Assembly (NCBI GenBank): GCA_008692225.1
Contig: VICG01000010.1
Location: 930,001 to 994,000, forward strand
Origin: Monilinia fructicola
Lineage: Eukaryota > Ascomycota > Leotiomycetes > Helotiales > Sclerotiniaceae
Direction of reading: 5' to 3'
Length of the DNA stretch: 64,000 bases
Under the pieces are notes generated by a model. That model saw only the letters and a program-made list of their open reading frames with translations, was not told the DNA's origin and searched no databases. Position 1 is the first letter of the stretch. Every line of letters starts with the position of its first letter. Shown piece by piece: positions 1-11,686 of the stretch. The translations under genes were made by a program, and so were the position numbers.

Positions 1-1448
1 ATGAGTTTTCAGTCGCCAATTGCTACGTATGGCCTATGGATCTCAAACTTTTTCCTCGTTGCTTAAACTGTTTCTCGCCTGCTCAGTGCTCAGTTTTGTA
101 ACATATTTGGGCGCCTTATACCAATGTTCATCTCCATATCTCTCTTCGGGCAAAAGAGTGGGATGGCGGGAGGTTCAAATAGCTCCACGATTATCCTAGC
201 CGGCAGAAGGTTCAAAGATTAGGCTGCAGGTATATCATGGTGCTTATTGAGCTTATTGAATGAAATATTGCGCCGCTGGGAGAAGAAGCAAAATGCCTTC
301 TCGTTTTCATGTCTTCAAAGAGCGATGCCGCTAATTATAGGACCCGCCCTGAGGGGTGTTCCTTCGATAGTAAACTGGTGGTGAACTTTCTATTAAAAAT
401 CTCCCTATTGCACAATTCCCCATGGTTGTCCTGGTCGTATTTATTAATTAATCTTCATGACGACAAAGAAGTTGCAGCACTCCGTTGAATCGATAGGCTG
501 AGAAACTGCCTTTCAATACCCCGCTATGTCTAATCTTTGTAATTGCTGGCTAGTGTTATATTTGATGGAAGTTTCCTTGGTATTCCTCGTGAGTGATCCT
601 TTCAATCGTTCATTGACCCCTGAGATAGATAAACTTTCATGCATCAGTACGGGTGGAGACTATCATAGCTCTAGAAAGAAAGCGCTACACCCTCTTTTCT
701 CCACGAATCTAACTTCAGTCGCCTCCTTCTACATCCACTTTGTATTCTCGACACAGCTCCAGGGCGGTGTGCTTCATTCAACTTGTCTGATGTAAAACCT
801 TGAGAGGAGCATCGCCTCTCAAAGCTGATGCAGATTTCATACTCTTAGAAGCGTTTTTCGTCGTCACAGCTGCTCTGGCCGACGGGATTCTTTCGAAATT
901 CGGACATTAACGGCCATTGCAATTCCTCGAGTATTGTCTTAGTATTATTGAACAGCAGTTGAATAGAACTACCATGCTATCAAGCACCACTTCCAAGGTT
1001 TCTTGGATTGTATTTCAAGAAGCGTGAAATGTAACCTCGGAGAGCGCTAGCGAGTCCTTTGCTATTTATAAACGTCGTTGAATACCTAGTGGAGGTTATT
1101 GTGTGTACTCCGTACTCTCCTCCGTATCCGTACATATACATACTTTAGTGGAGTTACATGTACGTAAAGTATATGTGCGAGCATGGTATGAACATTACGT
1201 AATCACGCCATTCGAGGCCACGTTCACGTTATCGCAATCCGCTAGTCCTTATCTTATTACAGCAGCTCCAACGCTTCAACTGCAGGTGTACATACCGATG
1301 AATAAGTAATTGGCATTTTCAACAACCAACATTCAACAAGATATCATATACCCAAATATAAAAGCTCTTCATATTTCTCATCCTCAAGTGGGAAGATATT
1401 GGAACAAAGTATCTCCTATCCTGTAACCTAAAGCTTTTCAATTCAGTC
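1..1448. other. Intergenic region, no gene recognised
   Basis: Only short unsupported open frames are seen on either strand. The last few hundred bases presumably contain the promoter and 5' leader of the ubiquitin-conjugating enzyme gene that starts at 1449. No repeat family or RNA gene was recognised. Confidence 0.6.
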
Positions 1449-2400
1449 ATGGCGCCCGGCTTCAATACCAAATCTCCCACTATGAAGCGCATCAGTAAGT
1501 TATATGTGTACAATGCTTGACATAATTTCATGGCATGTCAATTTATTAACCAAGAATCTAGTGAAAGAAGCTGCGGAACTCTCAGAGCATCCATCTCCAG
1601 ATTATACGGCTTCTCCGGCCTCGGATACTGATTTATTTGACTGGCACTTCACATTACGTGGCCCTCCATCCTCATCTTTCGCTGATGGCATTTATCATGG
1701 GCGCATCGTTCTGCCTCCTCAATACCCTCTGCGACCTCCTTCCTTTCGGTTTCTTACGCCTAGTGGAAGATTCGAAGTGAATCGCGAGATTTGCTTGAGT
1801 ATCAGTGGGCACCATGAGGAAACATGGCAACCTGCTTGGGGAATACGAACCGCACTAGTAGCCCTCAGGTCTTTTATGGAGACGAATCCTTCGGGACAGC
1901 TAGGAGGAGTCGATGCAAGCGATAGTGTTAGGAAGAGAATAGCGGGAGAGAGTAGGGGATGGAAATGCGGAGTTTGTGGTGGAAGGAGTTGCGAGGAAAT
2001 TTTAGGAGAAGCAGAAAGACTTGCAAAAGAAGTTGAAGATGAAGGAGCCGGTTCTAAGAGAGAGGAAGAGACCGTCCCACCTGAGATGCAAATTGGGCTA
2101 AAGAAAGAGGTCGAAGAAGAAAAGGAGCCGAGTCAAAAAATAGCCGAAGGGGACAGCAAGTCCGCCGAAGACACAAGTTCAGCACAGACTGAGAATGAAT
2201 ACCCACCTGCAAGACCAGCACAAACGGTGCCTCAACCTACTGCTACTTTATCAACCCCCCAAGACCCCCAAACACAAAGGCAAATGGCACAAGCCCCTGT
2301 ACGGTCAAATGATGGTGTACCCGTATGGGTCGATCGAGCTATCGCAGGGATAGTTCTATGCTTGGTGTTTATGGTACTGAAGATGCTATTGAGGAAATAA
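1449..2400 (+). CDS. UBE2J1: Tail-anchored ubiquitin-conjugating enzyme E2 (UBE2J1/UBC6 class)
   Basis: Exons 1449-1494 and 1562-2400 (intron 1495-1561, GTAAGT donor) give 294 aa. The splice joins an N-terminus reading NTKSPTMKRI to MKEAAEL, matching the UBE2J1 signature start. The UBC fold occupies roughly residues 10-165; it includes GPP and YHGRIVLPPQYP, and the catalytic cysteine lies in EICLSISGHHEETWQP, the J-type active site that lacks the usual HPN. A Glu/Lys/Pro-rich linker of about 100 residues follows. A single hydrophobic segment with VDRAIAGIVLCLVFMVLKM lies at the extreme C-terminus, so the protein is a tail-anchored ER enzyme with its catalytic domain in the cytosol. Family members charge ubiquitin for ER-associated degradation. 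A CxxC pair (KCGVCGG) just after the fold is an unusual detail. The reading frame is intact. J1 rather than J2 assignment is by motif memory, not by alignment. Confidence 0.9.
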
Positions 2401-3229
2401 ATGGGGCATCAGATTATAGGTGTTATGGTGCAGGCTTACTCTGAAAGGTATATTGGTAGGTTGGGTATAGGATAGCAAGGCGTTATAGCTAAGCGTGTAA
2501 GGACCTTTCTTGGCTTTGTTTGAAAATTGATACCATTATACAGAAATTACAATACACATTTCATGTTGCCTACTGGGTAAGCGTGTGTATTTCCAAATTT
2601 TTGTCTACGCAGCCTATACAAAGATCCTAAGCTACTGCTAAGCTATTCGGGGATTTCAATGTTTCAATGATCCAAAACTGGTTCGAACAACCTGATCAAT
2701 GTAACACTTCAGCCAAGACCATGTTATCAAGCACTGATTCATTGGTACTATAGTGTATACAAGCAATCATCATATATCTAGGTAGGTAGATTTGATTATC
2801 CGCAGTTCTCAATTCTCACTTTGTATTTTCTATTTTAGTCAAAGGAATGCAGTGGAAATATATATAGGATAGGTTCATGTGCTTTTGTACTTGTTTGTCA
2901 GCTATTGTTTCTCATGACGCCTCTCCAATTCAGCAAAATCATACTCTTGAATCACCTTTTCTGCTAAACTGCCCTCTCGTTGTTCAAGTACTATACCAAG
3001 GTCAACTACAATCATAGTACATGCATGGATGAAAGAGAACAAGGGTTTGAGGAATGTAACAAATCGAGTTTTGATACCGCATTCTACCAACAAAGACTTC
3101 TTTGATATTCGTAGATAGATCTGGTTGTCGCTCTGTATCCTCGGGGTTTTGAAGCTTCAGAATGAAGATATTGAAATTGTAAATCAATCGCTGTGAACAA
3201 TCTGCAGCCACATTTACCTAGATTTCGAT
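2401..3229. other. Intergenic region
   Basis: 3' flank of the E2 gene and 5' flank of the repeat-protein gene. AT-rich; the short minus-strand ORFs seen here have no recognisable motif. Nothing further supported. Confidence 0.55.
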
Positions 3230-6200
3230 ATGGACGGCCCTGGGGCTGAATGGAAACGCGAACCATTGCCTGACTTTTTAGATCACGATGCGCTTCAAGA
3301 CTTCATTGAAGAAATTTACAAGGCTAGAAGGTCTAACTCTTATATCGGCCCTGGTACCAATGAGTTAGATCTCGGCGATGCAGCTTACGAATACGCCAAA
3401 TCAAACGACTATATATCCAGGAAATACGATGGCGATACAGTCCCGCGACCATTAGTAGGAGCTCCAAGAGAATTGAGTAACCTGGAAATACAGCAAAAAT
3501 ACCGTGACTTCTTTGAGGGTCCTTTTAGCATTGAATCAGTTGCCGATGAAATTGCGGAGTCTGCAGCGGTTCCCAGCGATCAACAACTAATCGATTTTCT
3601 GACGCCAGGCCCCAACTCCGATGGTGTTTTTGGGGCCAAACCTTTCGCGCGCGGCTTTATAAACTACCTGGGATGCTTTTCAGAGGGGGCCAAAGGATCT
3701 TTACCTGCCAAAAACCCCCTTGAGAGTTATTATAAGCCACACTTGCTTCGGGACATCATTGCTGCATCTCTATTCCATCATATTTCGACTACCATCCTGC
3801 TGAATCCATTTTTCTTCCTGGATACCATCTCATGGAATGATGAAATATTGACCGAGCCGAAAAACCCTGTGGACAAATTATATCGTGATCTCCTTGACTG
3901 TAAGTAACAATGTTGATGAATTAGGGAGTACTATCTGATCCTCGAACTTTTAGATATTTCCTCCCCGGAACGTGAACTTGTTGCGAAAACCTTCAGGTCT
4001 AACATCATAAGATTGCTCCTCCCCAGACATCTTCACAGTACGAGGCTCGAAAACACTTACAGAGCAACATATCGTAAATGTGACCCGCGATCGGTCCCTG
4101 CAGTGGAAGCACATCGATTTGTTTCGCCCTTTAAATGGGCATGGATCAACACTTGCTAATAATGATAGTATCGAAAGGCTTTATCGACTAGCAGGAAAAT
4201 TAACAGTTGAGGTTGCATCCATGTCACGGACGGATATCAAGATAAAGACGTTGCATGAATTTGATGGTTTTCCAAATTGCATGTTCCAACTCCCTCCCAG
4301 ATTCCAATTTGAAGAGGCACAGCCTAGGGCTTGGATGTCGAACTGGAGAGAGCATTATCCTGAGATGATCACCGTACCGTCACAACACCTGGAAACTCGA
4401 GATGAGCTCTCGAACGCGTTGAAGAGAGAAGTTCGGTTCGTCATGTGTCCACTTGTGGAAAATATGCCATATAGGGTTAAGGACCGAAAGTTTTTACATG
4501 GACTCATTCATGATATGGCCAGCACATGTGTATTTAGAGCCGCTTGAGCTTTCCGATGAATCTCGTAAAAAGCGGGGGGGAAAAGCAGGAGGTAAAGAGG
4601 AGGGAGGCAAAGAGGAAGGGGGCAAAGAGGAGGGTGGCAGGCAAAAGGAAGATCTAGATGAACCCGGAAAAAGTGCATTCGGGACTTCCGACTTATCAGA
4701 TATACTCGCGCGAAACGCAAAAGATAAGGGGAAAGAAGAGGGAGGCAAGCAAAAGTCGAAGCTAACAGATTTGAAGGAGACATCGGTGCCCAGACTGACG
4801 TCTTCCGAGACTTCGAAGTTAAAAGAGTTATTTACGAATGTAACAGAGAGCTTGAAGCAGGGGGAGAGCCGGAAGAAAAGTCAGCCTTCCAAAAAAAGGA
4901 TGGAGAACACTTTGATGATTTATTGGAAACTAAACCAGAAAACCGACGGGGAAAGGAAAAGAGCGAGGATAAACAACAGAAACGTGAGGGAGACTCGAAA
5001 TCAACCCCCACTATAACCAATCCTGAAAAAGCTGCTGGAGATTCTGCAACTGCTCAAAGTGAAAAAGAATCGGTTCAGGAAGTAGAAGAGGCCGTAGCAG
5101 AAAAATCTAAGGAGACTAAAGGATCTAAAGAAACCGCTAAAACCGCCAAAGCCGGTCAATCTTCATCACCAGAGGAGTCACCCTTGCCTCCTAAAAGACC
5201 CCACAGCATCTTTGATGCGTTGAACTTTTGGCGACAACCCTGGGCACTGATCGTACGGCTTAGCAATGCGGCTGTCAATTATAATCTATTTGACACCATT
5301 TCTCACTTGTGGACTCATCCTATCGACTCATGGTTTGTAACCTGGTGGCGGTGGGCCTCGTTCTTTTTTGTTCTTGGCTTGTCAGTTGTGATCTTTACTG
5401 GCTGGTGGATTGGGTTCTTTCCTTTTATCAACTTATGGGTTGCAATCCTTTCTGACTGGTGGACTGGGTTCTCTCCTATTATTGACTCATCGTTTGGAAC
5501 CTGGTGGCAATGGGCCTTTTTCATTTGTGTTGTCGGCTTGTTGCTTTTTGTTATCAGCTTGTCGTTTATGATCTTTGCTGGCTTGTTTTCTGTGGTCGTT
5601 GCTGGCTGGTGGACTAGGCTCTCTCCTGTCATCGACTCATTGTTTGCAACCTCTGCTGGCTGGTGGATTGGGTTCCTTTCTTTAACCAGCTTATGGGTTG
5701 CAATCCTTTCTGACTGGTGGACTGGCTTGTTTTCTGTGACCATTGCTGGCTGGTGGACTAGGTTCTCCCCTTTCACTGACTCATTGTTTGCAACCTCTGC
5801 TGGCCGGTGGACTAGGTTCTCTCCTGTCATCGACTCATTGTTTGCAACCTCTGTTGGCTGGTGGATTGGGTTCTTTTCTTTTACCAGCTTATGGGTTACA
5901 ATCCTTTCTGACTGGTGGACTGGGTTCTCTCCTGTTGTTGGCTCATATTTCGTAACCTGGTGGCGGTGGGCCTCGTTAGTTTTTGTTGTTGGCTTGTCAT
6001 CTGTGATTTTTTGCTAGCTGGCGGGACTGGACCATGGATTTTATGAACCTCCCTGCTGCATACACTTCCAGTGCATTTCTTTCTACCCTCTTATATAGAA
6101 TATTTTGGTGGGGCCACATAGAGCCTACGGTCAACTTTGTTATTCGAAGGATCTCAGACGTGCTGCGGATACCGCACATAACACACGTCGTGAAGACTCT

Positions 6201-8498
6201 TCCAACTCGTCTCGAGAGCTTATTCAACCTCTCAACGACCTACTCTTGGCTATTGGAGTGGTTTTTGGGTATTGGTGGCAATACTTCCATTTCAATCATA
6301 CCAGACCCAGACGCAGGGGATTACATACCAAGCTACATCCTAGGCTCAACTCTGGGAGAGAGGCTATCAAACTCAAAACTTGGAGATATGTTACTAGGGT
6401 CACAACTTGCAGAATATATAAAATCATCAAAAGTTCCGGAAGCGGCCGCTGAATCAAGTCTTGGAGAAATGATAGCAGGGTCAAAACTTGAAACTGTATT
6501 AGCAGAACTTAAAACAGGTGAGATGTTGGAAGAATTAAAACTCAAAAACGCCTTATCGGGGTCAACACTTGGCGACATATTGACAGGATCCAAGAATGAA
6601 CAGAAGCTAGCAATTTCAAATCTTGGGGAAGCTTTGGCAACATCGAAACTCGCAGATAGATTATTGGGAGCAGAAGCCACGGAAACATTAACAGTACCAG
6701 AGCTTGCAAAGCAGATATCAGAAACACTGGAAAGAGATTTATGGGCAACAAACATGAGAGACTCGGTCGGCAAAGACCCAAGGTTCAACAGCAAACGATT
6801 GGAAACCGGGGCGGAAGATCAACTGCGATTATCCGTGGGAAAGATTCTAATGGAACTCCCCCTCAGAGCCACTTTAAAGGGATCAAAACTCGGATATATA
6901 TTGACGATTTCAGACACTGAACCTATTCTACTTTCGTCAGCTCATCTTAGAGCAGGACATTCTATACTAGTAAATACACCTCTTAGGACAGATTATGCTA
7001 CACTAGTATCAACACATGCTATGATAGAACATATTACACCAGCACCAGTGATGCCGAATTTCAGAGCAGAAAATAGTGCGCCAGTAATAACATATGCTTT
7101 GCCAGGTTATGGACCACCGGTTGTCGACCCTGTTATACCAATCGTAACGACAATAGGCACCATATTTCTAAAAATACTAGCTCCAATAGTGGCTTTCTTG
7201 TCTGAAGTACTGTCAAATATAAAACAATTGTTAGGCGGCGTACCAGCTTATATTTCAGCATATACTACGCCAATGGTAGGACATATTGTTCTAGTTCTGA
7301 CAAGAATAAAAACTGCATTTCTGGAACAGACAACACCGATGGCAAGTTCCATTACGCCAATGGTAGGACATATTGTTCTAGTTCTGACAAGAATAAAAAC
7401 TGTACTTCTGGAACAGACAGCACCGATGGCAAGTTCCATTACGTCAATCGCGAGCCGAATTTTGCCAGCCTCAACGCAAATAGTGACTCTTGTTAAGGAA
7501 TCAATAGCACAAGCAGTGGCTTTCTTCTCTGGTCTACGTTCTGGCCATCAATCACTAGAGATACCTTTCCTGTCAACAAAATTATGGGTCCTTGAAAGCT
7601 TCATATTGTTCATCCTTTCTGCATTCGGCGCCTATTGGTTTATATGTCAATACTTATTTCACTGGAGCAAGGTAATCGAAGATGCACCCTTACCCCCCCA
7701 AGAGAATCCTCCTCCGGCAGGATCGCCTCCACTCGCGGCTATACGCATGGCTCTTCCCGGCGCGTCTCGCAGATCTTGGGAGTGGCCCGGAACCTTTGAT
7801 GGTCCACCACCACTGATCCGAATCAGAAAACTGCTTACCTATACTCATCGCCTACTCGCATATCTTTTTCGCCCCTTCACATATCTTCTTCGCCTGCTCA
7901 ACAAGTTTGGTAGTGACCATTTTCCAAGATTACTGAACCTATTACCATCCATAGACAGCTCAATGACTTATATTGGTCGTCCATTCAGGTATGTGCGTTG
8001 GGTACTCGCCGACATCGAAGATTATCCACTCAAGTATGTGCTTTGGGTACTCGCCGATATCGAAGATTATCGTTTTCCCGGGCCGCCACTGAACAGACCA
8101 CCACTACTAAACAGATTACTTATTTACTTCTTTCAGACCTGTGAAAAACTTATTTACGTTTTCCAGACCTTCGATATAATTTCTTACTCTTTCCAGATCT
8201 CTGGAAGAATTATTCACCTTTTCCAGACCTTGGGAAAAGCTTTGGAAAATATTAGCTACATCAACAATCGTTTCTTTACGAGTCGGGTTTCATCTAGACA
8301 ATATCGCTTCCCTGGGTTTGCGCAGGGTCAACATCATCACCTTTCTCATCCACAATGTGAGCATCATTCCTGCTGATTATAGATCTACAAAACTCTAAGT
8401 ACTAACAATCCTTAGGGTATCCTCTCTTCCATATGGCGATTGGGATAGTCATTTGGTGTTTCGGATACTATTATATACCGCATCACCCTGATGCCTGA
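3230..8498 (+). CDS. Large repeat-rich, Trp-rich multi-span membrane protein, unknown family (frame-broken)
   Basis: I do not recognise the family. Open segments run 3230-3899, about 4027-4547, 4453-5016, 4923-6017 and 6034-8356, then a well-formed intron 8357-8415 (GTGAGC donor, TACTAAC branch, TTAG acceptor) and a last exon ending at 8498. Protein features in order: a soluble acidic N-terminal domain; a GGKEE tandem (about 4584-4640) in a Lys/Glu-rich stretch; a hydrophobic block (about 5330-6010) built from repeats of the type GWWTGFSPVIDSLFATSA and GWWIGFFSFTSLWVTILS; an amphipathic block of roughly 11-residue units around SKLGEML (about 6340-6750); an exact-frame 29-residue duplication (7267-7440); a 15-residue duplication (7987-8076); repeated FQTxxxI units; and a C-terminal hydrophobic segment after the intron. 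Three single-base shifts are needed to join the segments: an extra T near 4527-4529, a missing G at 4860-4864, an extra T at 6007-6012. The intron starting at 3900 has two possible acceptors (3953 or 4026). Could be a real fast-evolving membrane protein or a decaying one. Confidence 0.6.
4584..4640 (+). repeat. In-frame GGKEE tandem repeat
   Basis: About three and a half copies of a 15-nt unit encoding Gly-Gly-Lys-Glu-Glu, preceded by a G7 run at about 4574-4580. It lies in the charged linker of the repeat-rich membrane protein. Confidence 0.8.
5338..5997 (+). repeat. Degenerate Trp-rich coding repeats (WWxGF modules)
   Basis: Around ten hydrophobic modules begin with GWW, DWW or GRW followed by IGF, TGF or TRF, and alternate between two types: one continuing SPVIDSLFATSA and one continuing SLWVAILS. 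The array is flanked by two longer copies containing TWWRWAS followed by a pure membrane-like stretch (FVLGLSVVIF on the left, FVVGLSSVIF on the right). DNA copies are near-identical over 40-60 nt, so the array is recent or homogenised. Confidence 0.8.
7267..7440 (+). repeat. Tandem duplication, 87-bp unit x2, in frame
   Basis: The unit at 7267-7353 is followed directly by a near-identical copy at 7354-7440, and the next bases (ACGTCAATCG) start a decayed third copy. The unit encodes 29 residues beginning TPMVGHIVLVLTRIKT, so each copy adds one hydrophobic helix plus a linker. Confidence 0.9.
7987..8076 (+). repeat. Tandem duplication, 45-bp unit x2, in frame
   Basis: Copies start at 7987 and 8032 and encode RYVRWVLADIEDY and KYVLWVLADIEDY. 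Both lie in the membrane-repeat protein. Confidence 0.85.
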
Positions 8499-10485
8499 AA
8501 TCGTTCTTTTGATATAATGTAACTACAAACCATTATTTATATAGTAAATGTCACAGTTTCACATAGATCTGTTTCAAAATCAAAATCAACACTCGATTTA
8601 CAGAAGAGTGGTGCTTTGGAAACACCTCTGTATGGAGCTTTTGTTCTGGTGGATATTACAACACTAGTATTCATGGAGAATCTTACCCGTCTGTTTACGA
8701 TAGCTTTCCCTTTTCCATATTTGTTCATTGTTATATGTATACACATTATCTTACTCAAGAACCACTCAAAAAATGTTGTTCCACACGTTCAAATCTCGTG
8801 CTCTCCCCTTGTTTCATCATAACAAAAATTGGTTGCACTATTCCCCCATACGCGATGGGTCAAGGCCCAGGATGTTAATTGATTGTCAAACTTGCACTTG
8901 AAGCTTTTTATATCATTCATTGAACTGGCAAGGTTCTTGGCACGACACATAAATTCTACTGATGGTATCCCAAGATTTGCATTAAGATGGTTAATACTTA
9001 TTAAAGGTGCTGAATATTCTGATTTAAAAAAATTTGGACAGTATTCTCACCACGGAAATCCTAGGTGTGTGGTAAGCTGTGCCCTTAACTCTTACAGCTT
9101 ATCTCACTATGGAGGAACATCATATGCATACTTATGGCAGCTTCTTTGACAACCTTTTATTTGCACATGAATTGAAAGACCGCTGAGATTCCGGGCGGGA
9201 TAGAAGGTGGAATGTTCGGCGAGATTTCCCAATGGAGAGAGGAACTAAATCTTCTATTATATACAGATATCGGTAGGAATACGAACCTGACGAACAAGAA
9301 AGATAAGGAAGAACCCGTGGAGACACTGCTCGTTGGAATGTGCTGGACCATTCTATCTATCTATAAATATAAGGGGTCGAAGATGCCAGCAGATAATAAT
9401 TAGAGGAAGCATTGCTTTTCAGGCTATTTAATGACATGGTCAAGGACTTGGACTTCAAGTTGAAATGGAATGGAAGGAATGAGGGCTATGAAAATAAGGG
9501 AGTCCACGATTCCTCCCGCTTCTTGTGGCGCAACGAAGGTCTATTGGTAGAGTCCCGGCACTGTAGTATTTGCACGGCCTATATACATTGGAACCTCAAG
9601 ATGATAGCAAATAGAAAGTCCTCAGCCTTGCACGCCACTAAATATCTAGGCGCTTTTGAGACCCTGGAGCCCAAGCACTCCAGATTGTCCCGTTCCTAAT
9701 TGGGTATTCAATGAAACTTGGAATAGCAAAGTATAAGATGTCACTTGGTTTCTGCCCATATCGACGGCATTTAATGATTACCAGAACGTAAAATGGGATA
9801 TTCATATTATCATCGACGCGTGACAGTTCCAGTATCAAAGTAAAACTTGTATACTAGAAATTCTAGACCAGTAACAAAAAACACCGGATATTCTCTGACT
9901 TTTAGAATAGCCATAAGCCTATATCTGAACAGTGCTATAGCTCAACATCCAGCAAATTCCAGGACAACAAAACTTGGATACATCAGTCATTCAGGAACAA
10001 TAAATTCACGGGTCAACCCGGCCCCCTTGAATAGCCCTCCACGATGAGAAGTCCCATCTGGATTAACAGCCCGACAGAGATTCGCTAGAACCTTTTTATA
10101 ATATAAAAACCATAAATTCCATCAAGAACTCAGTGACTTTCTGAAGATTTAAAAACAATTATCAAAACAATTGTTTTCTCGTTGATGTTGATGTTGATGG
10201 TTGATGTTGCTGTTGCTGTTGATGTTGAAATTGAAGTTTGTGATCTCGAATATCGCCCTAATGCTTCCGATTGCTAACCCTTATTGAGTTTAGCTTATCT
10301 ATCAACATTTCGGAGCGCGGATTGTAAGCTTTGAACAAAAAGTCCCAACGTGCCACTCGAGTTGAAGGTTTGCGAGAATACATTAGTAGCTTGTCAATTT
10401 TTCTCCATTCCTCTCAACCCTCACGATTGTCTCTCGTACTTCTTCCCTGAGGTATTCTTACTTATCACACAACCTCATCCTCAAA
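8499..10485. other. Long AT-rich intergenic region
   Basis: No conserved gene recognised on either strand; ORFs are short and frame-scattered. A GTTGATGTT-like trinucleotide/hexanucleotide tract lies at about 10181-10228, in the probable promoter or leader of PDB1. The rest may be UTR, promoter, or remains of old sequence that cannot be identified by eye. Confidence 0.5.
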
Positions 10486-11686
10486 ATGTCCCGAATCTTG
10501 CGACCAGCGTCTCGTCTTGTTTCTTCTGCCCGCCCTACAAGAAGTGCCTTTCAATCATTTTCCCGACTCCCGGCTGTTGTGCAAAGCAGAGGATATGCAA
10601 AGGAGAGTGGTGTGAAGGAATATACAGTCAGAGAAGCCTTGAATGAGGCCTTGGCGGAAGAATTGGAATTAAATCCCAAGGTTTTCATTCTGGGTGAAGA
10701 GGTTGCTCAATACAATGGCGCATACAAGGTCACCAAGGGATTACTGGATCGGTTCGGCGAAAAGAGAGTCATTGACAGTCCTATCACTGAATCGGGTTTC
10801 GCTGGTTTGACTGTTGGTGCTGCATTAGCAGGTTTACATCCTGTGGTAAGGACTTTTTTTCTTATTTTCTCATTTTGATAAAGGTCTATCAAGATAAGGG
10901 AAAATCATGGCTGACCAGATTTTATAGGTTGAATTCATGACTTTCAATTTCGCCATGCAAGCCATTGATCAAATCATCAACTCCGCTGCCAAAACCCACT
11001 ATATGTCCGGTGGTATCCAGCCCTGTAACATCACATTCCGTGGACCCAACGGCTTCGCAGCTGGTGTCGCAGCACAACATTCACAAGATTTCTCTGCATG
11101 GTACGGAAGTATACCCGGTCTCAAGGTTGTCACTCCATGGAGCGCCGAAGATGCCAAAGGATTACTCAAAGCCGCTATTCGCGACCCCAACCCTGTCTGC
11201 GTTCTCGAGAATGAATTGTTGTACGGTCAATCTTTCCCTATGAGTGAGGCTGCCCAAAAGAGTGACTTTGTTCTTCCTTTTGGCAAGGCCAAGATCGAGC
11301 GCGCTGGTAAAGACCTCACCATTGTTACTCTGTCCCGCTGTGTTGGCCAGTCTCTCGTCGCAGCTGAGAACCTCAAGAAGAAGTATGGCGTCGAAGTCGA
11401 AGTTATCAACCTCCGATCCATCAAGCCTTTGGATGTTGAGACTATCATCACCTCCCTCAAAAAGACCCACCGTCTCCTTGCTGTTGAGTCTGGTTTCCCA
11501 GCTTTCGGTGTTGGTGCTGAGTTGCTTGCCTTGACCATGGAATTCGGTTTCGATTACCTCGATGGCCCAGCTCAAAGAATTACTGGTGCTGAAGTTCCCA
11601 CCCCATACGCACAAAAATTGGAGGACATGAGTTTCCCCAATGAGCAGTTGATTGAGAACTACGTGGCCAAGATGTTACGATTGTAA
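10486..11686 (+). CDS. PDB1: Pyruvate dehydrogenase E1 component, beta subunit, mitochondrial
   Basis: Exons 10486-10845 and 10928-11686 (intron 10846-10927, GTAAGG donor, phase 0) encode 372 aa, the normal length. The first 35 or so residues are Arg/Ser-rich with no acidic residues, a mitochondrial presequence ending near SRGYAKE. The E1-beta pyrimidine-binding domain follows ([40 protein letters not shown]); the splice restores the conserved [15 protein letters not shown]. The transketolase C-terminal domain includes [13 protein letters not shown] and ends with a typical YVAKMLRL. With the alpha subunit it decarboxylates pyruvate using thiamine diphosphate in the matrix PDH complex. The frame is intact and the 5' flank is long. 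Confidence 0.96.

Noticed and set aside
5315..5830. 171-codon antisense ORF under the Trp-rich array
   Set aside because: Mirror of the sense repeats; the sense frame has the longer, flanked and spliced continuation.
6333..6794. 153-codon antisense ORF under the SKLGEML repeats
   Set aside because: Shadow of the sense repeat; no independent support.
11162..11614. 150-codon antisense ORF in PDB1
   Set aside because: Lies opposite a highly conserved coding exon.
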